A program made the translations under genes and the position numbers. The notes below the pieces were generated by a model that was not told where the DNA came from, did no database searches, and saw only the letters and a list, made by a program, of their open reading frames with translations. Shown here piece after piece: positions 1-12,100 of a stretch of DNA of 64,000 bases. How positions within the stretch are numbered: position 1 is the first letter of the stretch; each line of letters opens with the position of its first letter. Location: the NCBI RefSeq assembly GCF_040183065.1, contig NC_091131.1:11366300-11430299 (forward strand), read 5' to 3'. The DNA is from Periplaneta americana. Taxonomy: Eukaryota > Arthropoda > Insecta > Blattodea > Blattidae.

Positions 1-117
1 CCCCCGGCCAGAGGTAGTCACTGGGTGTACGTGTGCTTCCGTTCTGAAGAAGACAGACAGAATGCTCTGAAGGCTCTCGATGGCTATGTCTGGAAGAGTA
101 GAACCTTGAGTGCAGAG
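1..117 (+). CDS. TRMT2A: TRMT2A exon a (RRM fragment)
   Basis: Reads [21 protein letters not shown], the RNP1 and following helix of the RRM found N-terminal in animal TRMT2A. The donor is GAG|GTAGAG at 118, phase 0. The left boundary is uncertain: the frame is open to base 1, but a CAG at 9-11 could be a 3' splice site, which would start the exon at 12. Confidence 0.85.
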
Positions 118-3100
118 GTAGAGTCAGTCTGTGTATCTTTGTTTGATTCTTACGTTTTCTTCTTCTTCCTTCCATCCTGCCTCTTTTCCTTATCTCTTTA
201 TCTTGTTTTCCTTAGCCTTTCTTATATTTCTCTTTGTGTGGCTGGTCATGATAATATCTTTGAAAAATATTGGAGTGCAAGAGGTCAAATGACTTTATTG
301 TCAAACGCCTGGCATTAGAAAACAACAACAACATATTTCTCTTTGTTTCTTAATTTTCTTTTTTTCTCTCCTTTGTTCTTCCTAAGTTTCTTCCTTCCTT
401 CCTTCCTTCTTTACCTTTCCTTTTATTGTGAACCATAAAAGCAGAACTCTATTCGAATAAAATTGTTCAGTTTTCTTGTAATATAGTCGAACCTCGATAC
501 AGCAATTTTCTGGGGATTAGAAACATTGTATTGTTATATTATGCTTATGTTGTATTGAGGGGTTATTCGAATAAAATTGTACAATTTTCTTGTAATATAG
601 TCGAACCTCGATACAGCAATTTTCTGGGGATTAGAAACATTGTATTGTTATATTATGCTTATGTTGTATTGAGGGATTATTCGAATAAAATTGTACAATT
701 TTCTTGTAATATAGTCGAACCTCGATACAGCAATATTTTGGGGGCTAGGAACATTGTATTGTTATATCAGGGTTATTGTTGTATTGAGGGGTTATTCGAA
801 TAAAATTGTGCCATTTTCTTGTAATACAGTCGAACCTCGATACAGCAATCTTCTGAGGACTAGAAACATTGTATTGTTATATCAAGGTTATTGTTGTATT
901 GAGGGGTTATTCGAATAAAACTGTCCCATTTTCTTGTATTACAGTCGAACCTCGATACAGCAATCTTCTGGGGACTAGAAACATTGTATTGTTATATCAG
1001 GGTTATTGTTGTATTGAGGGGTTATTCGAATAAAACTGTCCCATTTTCTTGTATTACAGTCGAACCTCGATACAGCAATCTTCTGGGGACTAGAAACATT
1101 GTATTGTTATATCAGGGTTATTGTTGTATTGAGGGGTTATTCGAATAAAACTGTCCCATTTTCTTGTATTACAGTCGAACCTCGATACAGCAATCTTCTG
1201 GGGACTAGAAACATTGTATTATTATATCAGGGTTATTGTTGTATTGAGGGGTTATTCGAATAAAACTGTCCCATTTTCTTGTATTACGGTCGAACCTCGA
1301 TACAGGAATCTTCTGGGGACTAGAAACATTATATTGTTATATCAGGGTTATTGTTGTATTGAGGGGTTATTCGAATAAATTTGTCCCATTTTCTTGTATT
1401 ACAGTCAAACCTCGATACAGCAATCTTCTGGGGACTAGAAACGTTGTAGTATTATATCAGGGTTATTATATTGAGGGGTTATTCGAATAAAATTGTCCTA
1501 TTTGCTTGTAATACAATCGAACCTCGATATAGCAATCTTCTGGGGACTAGAAATATTGTATTGTTATATCAGGGTTATTATATTGAGGGGTTATTCGAAT
1601 AAAATTGTCGCATTTTCTTGTATTACAGTCAAACCTCGATACAGCAATCTTCTGGGGACTAGAAACATTGTAGTGTTCAGGATTATTATATTGAGGGGTT
1701 ATTCGAATAAAATTGTCCTATTTGCTTGTAATACAGTCGAACCTCGATATAGCAATCTTCTGGGGACTAGAAATATTGTATTGTTATATCAGGGTTATTG
1801 TATTGAGGGGTTATTCGAATAAAATTGTCCTATTTTCTTGTAATACAGTCGAACCTCGATATAGCAATCTTCTGGGGACTAGAAATATTGTATTGTTATA
1901 TCAGGGTTATTGTATTGAGGGGTTATTCGAATAAAATTGTCCTATTTTCTTGTAATACAGTCGAACCTCGATATAGCAATCTTCTGGGGACTAGAAATAT
2001 TGTATTGTTATATCAGGGTTATTGTTGTATTGAGGGTTTATTCAAATAAAATTGTGCCATTTTCTTGTAATACAGTCGAACCTCGATACAGCAATCTGAA
2101 GACTAGAAACATTGTATTGTTTTATCAGAGTTATTGTTGTATTGAGATGTTATTCGAATAAAATTGTGCAATTTTCTTGTAATACAGTCGAACCTCGATA
2201 CAGCAATCTTCTGGGGACTAGAAACATTGTATTGTTATATCAGGGTTTATTGTTGTATTGAGATGTTATTCAAATAAAATTGTGCCATTTTCTTGTAATA
2301 CAGTCGAACCTCGTTACTGCAATCTTCTGGGGACTAGAAACATTATATTGTTATATCAGGGTTATTGTTATATTCGTGGGTTATGAAATGTTGCCCAAAT
2401 TTATGTTCTAAAAGAGAATATAGTAGAAATACGTATGAAACAACATTACATACTATGAAATAACATTTACTCACCATTTGATTACCCTATTTGATTTTTC
2501 TTCTCTGACTGCCAGTTTAATGAAAGTAATCCCATGGCCGTCTTTGAAACGTTGCAAAACCATTCATTGCTTGTTTTGAAGTCTAAGCACCAAGTACATT
2601 GGCAACATTAAGCACTCTTTGACAGACAATAGGGCCTGTTTTAGGAATGTTAAGTGCCCTCATTTCAACATCATCTGCTACTGCAATTTTTAAATGCTTA
2701 CGTTTAAGATTAATTTTACCACTTGCCATACTGTCCTCTTATTTTCTTGTGTTTCTTTATGACTATTGCGAGGGTTGACTCACGAACCCATGGTTTTTAG
2801 CCACTTTAGTCTGCTTCAATCCTCTGTGTAAATCATTTAATGTCCAGACTGATTTGTTTTCCTTTTACACCTGGTAACACCCTCGATGTGAAAGATGCCA
2901 GTGTCAGGACCCATAAAGGTAAATCCTGTTAAGGGTTACATTTAGCCGTTTTTTATTTGTTCTGGAGGCCTGGCCGGTTTTGTCAGAGTGAGGATGATTG
3001 TGAAGTATTGATGAAATGATGATAATGGTGAGGAGAAATGAGAGATTTCCGAGAAAAACTCCTTTCGTCTGCTTCGTCGAGCACAAATTCCTTTGTCACC

Positions 3101-6100
3101 CAGATAGTGTTCGAACCCAGGTCACCATGGTGGAAGGCCGAGAGGCTGACCACTCTGCCACAATGTATATATACATGAATATCAAATAAACTACATTACA
3201 ATGTTAAAGAAAATATTTTTATTACTTCAGTTGGAGCATAGATGTTTCATATATAATCATTGGGATTTCCTTATATCCCCTGTTATTTGCTCTCATATAT
3301 ATATTTTCGTTTATTCATTCACGTCTTCTTACTTTCTTTCTTACTTACTTACTTACTTACAAATGGCTTTTAAGGAACCCGAAGGTTCATTGCCGCCCTC
3401 ACATAAGCCCGCCAGCGGTCCCTATCCTGTGCAAGATTAATCCAGTCTCTATCATCATACTCCACCTCCCTCAAATCCATTTTAATATTATCCTCCCATC
3501 TACGTCTCGGCCTCCCTAAAGGTCTTTTTCCCTCCGGTCTCCCAACTAACACTCTATATGCATTTCTGGATTCGCCCATACGTGCTACATGCCCTGCCCA
3601 TCTCAAACGTCTCGATTTTATGTTCCTAATTATGTCAGGTGAAGAATACAATGCGTGCAGTTCTGCGTTGTGTAACTTTCTCCATTCTCCTGTAACTTCA
3701 TCCCGCTTAGCCCCAAATATTTTCCTTAGCACCTTATTCTCAAACACCCTGAACCTATATTCCTCTCTCAGAGTGAGAGTGCAAGTTTCACAACCATACA
3801 GAAGAACCGGTAATATAACTGTTTTATAAATTCTAACTTTCAGATTTTTGGACAGCAGACTGGATGATAAGAGCTTCTCAACCGAATAATAACAGGCATT
3901 TCCCATATTTATTCTGCGTTTAATTTCCTCCCGAGTGTCATTTATATTTGTTACTGTTGCTCCAAGATATTTGAATTTTTCCACCTCTTCGAAGGATAAA
4001 TCTCCAATTTTTATATTTCCATTTCGTACAATATTCTGGTCACGAGACATAATCATATACTTTGTCTTTTCGGGATTTACTTCCAAACCGATCGCTCTAC
4101 TTGCTTCAAGTAAAATTTCCGTGTTTTCCCTAATCGTTTGTGTATTTTCTCCTAACATATTCACGTCATCCGCATAGACAAGAAGCTGATGTAACCCGTA
4201 CTTTCTTTCTTCATTTCTTATTTTCTTTCTGTCTTCCCCCCCATTTTCTTCCTTTATAATGGCGTCTTTTATGTAAATAGGTTGCTAAACCAGCGCCAGA
4301 TCCATTAGTGAAGAAACGCAGACAACAAACACAAGAAAAACAAGATGGGCAAGATGACGCCAAGAAACAGAAAACTGACGACAGATCACAGGAAGAACGG
4401 CTCAAATCATCCACAATTCCGCTTTGGAACATACCGTATGAGGAACAGGTTAGTATGAGTACCACTCATTACAACCTTTTTTAAATCTTATGGTCATTTC
4501 ATACATGTGTTGTGCTGAAGACGAAAGTAGATCTGACCTTCAAACCGTTGTATTTGTTTACTTAACCAGCAATGAAAATTGAAGGGTACATGGGAATAAC
4601 GATCAAGGTCCATTTTAGAATGTTTAGGAAAAACGAATTTTAAAGTTTAAGCACTTAATACTTTGTTATGTGTGTACTTAATAGAAATTGACGTAGTGGA
4701 ATGTCAAGAACGATTATTTCTTATTACTAGCTAGAACACATGATAGTACTTCCTTTCCACTATAAGATGGCATTATTAACTCAATTTCGATTTTTGATGG
4801 ACCTTGATTGTTTTTCCCGTGTACCCTTCAATTGTTCATGCAGCATCTCTTTTAAGTAATGCACTATTGCTTTTTTCTTAATTTAGGAAACAGATTTTAT
4901 ATACAAGAGTGTTTTGAAAAGTAATGTATGTATGTATCCAATGCCTACTCACTTCACTTTACGTGATTCGGGTTCCGCATATCGCGGATAGATGGCACGA
5001 CTGTGACCTATTTTCTAGTTGTACACCACTTTGGCAGGCCACACTGTACATGATGTGTATCTGTGGAGAGTTATGTCGTGTACTAAGGTGAGTGTATGTG
5101 TGAGTGTTCGTGTAAGTGTAGTGTAGAGAATGGGTGAGGATGATGGTGAAGGTGAGGAAGGGAGAAGGAGAAACCCGGTGCCGGCATGTAGCCTACTCCT
5201 ATCGAATAGCACCGAGGGGCTGCCAGGCTTAACGTCCCCATCCGATGGATGAATCACTATCAACAGTGACATATGCCTTCTCCTCAGATGCACTGCAGAG
5301 AGATTTGGGATTTAACCCAGGCATATTGGTGCACAATTTAGTGATTAGAAGTTGCGCACCACCATTGTTCCTAGTCCCGAGATAGAAATTTTACATGAAA
5401 ATTTCTGACCCTGCCGGGAATCGAACCCGGGTCGGCTAGTCTGGAGGCTGACACGCTACCACAGAGCTAACTCTGCGGACATTTTGAAAAGTAATGCCTC
5501 CTGATTTTATGTGTTATTGTTAACAAATTTCGAAGTACTAGCTGTCGTACATTCTACTCAGTTAACTTTCCTGCTTCACTGACACAAGTTTCGTACCTCT
5601 GCTGCTAGAGAGCTCTAAATTATAGCCTGAAACATGGCGGCATGTAACAGCACTATGTCGGTACATCTGACGCATTATGCAGTGATAAGTTTCTGATGGC
5701 AGAAAATGTGACCCCAATTGACATTCATCAGGAGAATGAAGGTAGTTTATGAAGAGGAATGTGTAGACATCAGTATTGTGCTTTGTTGAACTGTTCGTGC
5801 TTCCAATGAACCTGGTGCAACTCTCGACTTGAGTGACAAAGGACGGAGCATGTGCAGGCGATAATTGCAGAACTGGGATTCCAGAAACTTTGTGCATGAT
5901 GGGACTTGATTTCACTGTCTTTGATCATCCTCCATACAGTCTCGATCTGGTGTCATCAGAGAGAACTGTCCCTTCATTCTGATGATGCAGTACAGACAGA
6001 AGTGAGCCTGTCATTCTGTCATCAAAGTGAAATATTCTACAGTGACGATATCAAGAAACTGGTCTCCTGATAGGAGAGATGTGTTGATCACCAGGTCGAG

Positions 6101-9100
6101 TATGTGGAGAAATAATTATATGGATATAAACAATGAAGTTGTAGGAAGTTACCACTTTTTGTTTTACTCAAATAACTACAGTCATTTTTAAATAAAAAAT
6201 TATGAGGCAAAACTTTTTAAAACAACCTAGTATTAATTGAACATAGAGAGCAATAGTATTGTAACTTTTATAAAACAATAATGTGACTTTTATTTCTAAC
6301 TTTAACTACACACCCGTCAACAATGGGTATTCCATTCAACACAGTAGTCGTTATTGCACTCCACAAACGACAATGACAATTCACGTGTATTATTGAGAAG
6401 AACAAAAATGTACTCCTAATTTTAACTAATGTTCACAAAGCACTATGTGCAGAACAAAACTGCCAGTTCTCACTTCACAGTTCGTTTGCCTTGGCTAGTT
6501 CTTCTAGCTCACTCACTCAAGTTCACTGTACGTCGAACTCAGGTCCTCGCCTGGATACTGCCACAGTTGCGGTCCTCCTCACAGTGAACCCCAGTCTCAA
6601 AGGCTGGCTTTCTTGCTCGCTCGAAGACTCACGTGTAGACTGACTAACTTACAGCTGACTCACTCGCCCTTTTATTTAGTAAATCACACGTTCTCGAATC
6701 TTTGGTTCGCGTGGCTTTGCGAATCTTCCAGAGGATACGTTTCTAGATGTTCCTCCCTAATCCCTCTGCTCCACGTCACCCCGCACCGCACTACAGCCCC
6801 TTCCGAAGCTCGAGTTTCGTCTCCCGCGCCTTCCCTTGCACTAGATGCGTGCACAACTTCCGAGGCAATCAGATCTTCCAACATGGCGCCACAGTATTAT
6901 GATAAATGAACTTTTCTATACTTACAGATACAACAGAAGTACGAAACTATCAGACACATGCTGGTGAAGATGGGGCACGACATGGTGAGAGGAAACCCAG
7001 CTCTGAAGCCCTGGGTGGATCAGCAGAGATCCAAGTACAAAGGCTTGCCCTGCGAACTCTGGCCTGTGAAGCCTTCCCCTTCGTGTGATGGTTATCGCAA
7101 CAAGTGCGAGTTTACAGTCGGTATGTTTCCAGAATTCTTTCAAATGTTTCAGTGATACCATTTGTACAGAGTTAGGTATGAATAACCTGCACACCTTATT
7201 TCACTTGAGTTGAAATCAAACTTTTCTCAAAATTAATGTGAAGGTAATGAAGTGTTTGTGCTAACCTTCATAATAAATGCCGGAAATGCCTTCCACCAAC
7301 ATCCAAACACTTCTGTGCACGTCTTAAAAGACTTATATATACACAAGTGAATTTATCAGCAGTGATACCGCAAATGCTATTCCTGAAGTTATCCTTGAGT
7401 TTCCACAATAGTATGAGGATTCTGCTCGTACACTTTTCCCTTCAAGTATCCCCATAAATAAAAGTGAAATGTCCCACAAATCTGATTGATTGATTTCATC
7501 AAAAAACTGCTTCCCTAATACATACAAGGACTGACAAATTGTATCAATAATGAAATTGTTACCATAGCAACCATAACCATAGTGCTTCTGTACAAAATAA
7601 ATGAAGTATTACATAAAAAAACATGCTCTTTCAGATGATATTATAAAAACTATAGGATGTCGTTTAAATATGTTCTCAATGACATTATTGACTGTCTCCG
7701 TGGTCTGTTGGTCAGCATGCTGGCTTGCAGATCCGGAGGTCCTGGGTTCGATTCCGGGCTCAGCTCCCGGTGAATTTTTCTTGAAGAAGAATTACCTGGG
7801 TGTCTAGAGTCTGGAAATTTGTATGAATGTGAGTGTGATTGTGAGTGTGCCGGGTTAATATTAATTAACCAGTCATCAAAATATAAAATACATCAGGACT
7901 GTCACTGGGCAGTAACCTGAACACACGTTGCAGCGTCACATTGTTGACAAATAACTCAATCTGTTAGCACAACCATAAAGCATCTAATAGATTCTGTAGA
8001 GTTACCAACAACGAAAAAAAAAAAATGACATAACTTGCAAAAATATTTTGTTTCCATAAAAATATTCCTTTCTAAATACATGGTTTGACGTGTCTGAACT
8101 TTTTGTCCAAAATCTCCTCATTGAATTTTAATTGCAATTATAGTTAGTTTTGAAAAATCCTGTATATTGATGTTTAATAGCTACTGCTCCAGTATTCTGC
8201 ATTGTGTGGATTGATACTTATCAGCAACTTTATCTATCTTGTTATAATATTAAGCATATAATATGTAATTATTTGAAAAGTGATATAGTAGAACTGTGTA
8301 GCAACTTTATTTTCCTCATTTCTTCACAAGCAGAAAAATTAATCCTGAACAAAATCACCCCCCCCCCCCCCTCTATAAAATATTGGCATGTTTTCCTCTC
8401 CAAATGATTTCTTTCTAATCAGGGATAGGTCACATGAATATTATACTTCCTGTTTTATTTTTTATACTTCATTCTTTACATTAGTGAGTGTTTGTGTTTA
8501 GGTATCAATGAAGAAACAGGGGAACGAACTGTGGGTTTTCGGCTTGGAAGTTATGTTCGAGGCTTCACAGGTGTTGGGCCAGTTGACTGTTTGAGACACA
8601 TTCCAGATCGTATGAAAGAGGCAGCAAAGGTAAAAATATTCATCTATTGGGATTGCATGGTTTATTTTCTCAAATAACCTGTGCATTTTTTTTCCCCGAA
8701 ATATACAAGTAAAAAATATGGGTACGAGACTTATTAGACAATGAAGTTGGCAACATTGTCTAATCTTCCTGCTGTGCAATTCCTGAGACGGTAGTGCCAC
8801 AAGGATAAACACCAGTTGTACAGAAACAGCTGACATGTGTTGTTCTATTTATTTTTATTGTTCTCCTGTAAAATGGCAATTTTGACAAGGGTTGTTTTTG
8901 TAATAATTTCTTCAATTTATAAGTTATAAAACGAATATTTGCAAAGTTTGAGAAGTGTAACAAGCTTATATGTTGTTGTTTGCTAATGCTGAATTTCTGA
9001 CAACGAAATTGTTAATTCTCTCGCTCTCCAGTATTTTTCACTCAAGGACGAAATTGATAGTGGCTGGGCAGCGTTGAAGATGATTTTGATCCATTTCTTC

Positions 9101-12100
9101 TTGAAGATCACATAAGCGGCAGAGTGGTGAAGAGATATTCCAATCCTGTGGAGATGCTTGGCCAAGTAGTCATGGCTTGTAAACAGTCTAAAAATTGCAA
9201 CTGCATTCTTCCTTGGGTATCCAGGGACTTTTGGGTTGAGACAGATTCCCACCTTTTATTTTTGGAAATTTGGAGATGATGATTTGTTATAATTTTGTGG
9301 TATTGTGAAGTAATCATTCTTTTTGTTGTATAATAGGATAATTGTGTAGCAGGTTTCTGAATAGTACCACAGCCCTTTTTGGCAAGATAACTAGCAGCAT
9401 CGTCGCCAGTCAATCTGCAGTGTGCTGGTATCCATTGAAAAACTATTTTTTTCTTTAGAACAAGCTTATATAAAAACATGCATTCACAAGGAAATCTTGG
9501 CTCTAGTCAGCTTTGTAAAATGGTCACTGTCGCTCACTCATATGGAACCAAAAGAATTGGCTGACCCCACTAATATGGTTGGAAGAAGTTGAAGACCATA
9601 CATTTGGAGGTGTCAGAGGATGGAAAGTGAAGACTCTGAAAGAGATGTGAATGATGGAAAATCATCTGCGCAGTTAGGGCCAGAAACAGGCGATAGAACC
9701 AGAAGAAGAAGAAATGCTTTTGCTTTCTTTCTAATTTTTAAGGTTAAACGTTTAGAAATAAACAAATTTATAGTTCCTGTTACTTATTTTTCAGGTGTTT
9801 GAAACATTTGTGCGAGCCTCTGACTTGGGTGTGTTCAACCCTGAAACACATGAAGGCTACTGGCGGCAGTTGACAGCACGTCTGTCTGTTGGCACTGGCC
9901 AACTGATGTTAGTAGTTGGGATTCATCCTCAGTCACTCTCTAAAGAAGAACTGACCAAGCTCAAGGAAGACCTCAAAGACTTCTTCACAAATGGTGAAGG
10001 CAAGACCTGTAACATAGCATCACTTTATTTCCAGCACATCATGAAAAGGTGCGTCATTATATACAGGGTCCTTACAAAAAGACGCAACACTTTTAAAGGA
10101 CTATATTTATACTACTGCATTACATATATCGATAATAATTGTTAGATTATACAAGTCCTGAAGTCTGGGGATTTGAGTGTAACAATAACTGCCACCTAAC
10201 GTCATATTCATGAAACAGTACAACAAAAATGAACAATGGAGTAGGTCTATATGACTTACAACAAGATGGTGCAACATTGGACACAGCAAATGATTTTCTG
10301 GATGAGGATTTTCATGGTGAAGTAATCTCTAATCATTATCAGGAACGGTTTCATGATCTTGGATGAAATTGGCCTCCCTATTCACCGGACTTAAATCCTT
10401 GTGATTTTCATTTATTGGGATTCTTGCAGGATCAAGTGTACCAGAATAACCTTCACACAGTTGTGGAATTGAAAGCCAATATTCAAACTGGTGTACAGGG
10501 AATTCGAGGTGAAACTCTCAAAGAAGTAGTGAGTAGATTCAGCAGCGATTGAATTGGCTGCTGGAGGGTCTCATATTGAAAATATTTTCATATAGCATTA
10601 AATTCCCAGCTTTCAGGGATGATTTAATACCAAAACCACGAATGTATGGACTGTAACAACTCAAAAATATAACAATTTAAAAGTGTTTCGTCTTTTTGCG
10701 AATACCCTATATTTACTGTACTGGAAAAAAAAAAAAAGGAAGAAGAGGATATGGCATGTCATAGAATAAGAAAATAAATGGAAAGGGTATCATGATGGTG
10801 CAGAGCTGAAACACGTCAATTTAGATATTGAGGGAGAAGTTTAAAACCAGTGCTAATGCAATTTAGATTTCACCCCTTTCCTCATCTTCTCCCCCACCCC
10901 TTTGAAATTTCGGATGACACCCTATATTATGAAACTTAAATTTTAAAGAGAATATTCAATTGTTTATACATTGCATTAATTTATTTTCACATCTCTTCTT
11001 TTCTATCGTTGCCTGGCAACCTGAATTGTTGCTGTTGTTGATTAGAGCTGAAGAGAATAAAACTACAGACTATTGTTGATTACAGGTTATTTCAGATAGT
11101 AACATAAACTATTTAATTTAGTGGTCTGACCCAATATTTTGGATTTGCCCTGCGACACAGAATAGCTCACAATATAATTTAAAATGAAAAATTATATAAA
11201 CAGGTTTCAGACAAAAGTGAATAAGACATAAGAAAAAAAAAAAAATAGAACCAAGTGTAATTTAAATTGAATGTACACCATAAAGATGCTGACGAAATAT
11301 CGCTACAGAAAATTTTATAATGGTGGTGACGATGGCATCTTGAAGATCTCTCGTCAGCTTGTAAAGGGTGCGTCAGAAAGAACGGATGGATTTCAAACTA
11401 TTGATACGCAGCGAGGGGAGAGATACAGTGAGGGGGACCACGACTGTTGGGTCAGCCAGAGAATGCAGTTTCAGTTGAGAACATGGTGTTGGTCTGACGT
11501 ACAACGTGCTTTCATTGTAGAGACATTTTTGAAAAATGAAGAGTCTGTTATCGTCACTCAGAATTCATTTCGACATCGGATGTCACGCTAGGATTCCAAT
11601 TCGGAATACAATTTTGCGGTGGGTGGCTTCATTTCGTATCACAGGTTCAACATTAAACCTGGACGAACACGGAGCGCGTGTACACCTGCAAATGTGGAGA
11701 CAGACACTCAAAGATCAGTCCGCAAACATGCTATTGCACTGAGATTGTCCGAGGCTACGGTAAGATCTCGCGCCCTGCGACTTCTTTCTTTGGGACCATT
11801 TGAAGGCGTAAGTTTCTAAACATCGATCACATACACTGGACGAACTGAAGACGGCGATTCGTGAAGAAATCGCGGCAATCCCAACAGCTATGACTGTGAA
11901 AGTGATGGCGAACTTCAAAAAATGCCTCGATGCCTGTATTGAAAGCCAAGGACATTATATGGATGATGTTGTTTTCGTTAAATAAACTGCATGTATTGGT
12001 GAATCTGTTGACAACAATACATTTTTGATTTGATGAATCCTTACAATTTTCTTGCCATGTGAAATCCATCCGTTCTTTCTGACGCACCCTGTATTTTCCC

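Noticed and set aside
531..2161. Several 70-110 codon ORFs in the tandem array
   Set aside because: They are the same frame in each unit, with no conserved protein and exact dependence on the array.
437..2395. CRISPR-like direct repeats
   Set aside because: The whole unit repeats, there are no unique spacers between short repeats, and the context is an insect intron.
3370..4164. 264-codon ORF as a host gene
   Set aside because: It is the C-terminal part of LINE family A, with a TSD and at least seven other copies in the window.
6613..6909. 98-codon ORF before TRMT2A exon c as an extra exon
   Set aside because: Not in the family's conserved sequence, and exon b joins to exon c in phase 0 without it.
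7731..7765. tRNA gene on the strength of GGGTTCGATTCC
   Set aside because: The cloverleaf is incomplete and the sequence is joined to a SINE body; the same applies to the other B-box hits.
8358..8372. Poly(C) run as a regulatory site
   Set aside because: Simple homopolymer in an intron with no further context.
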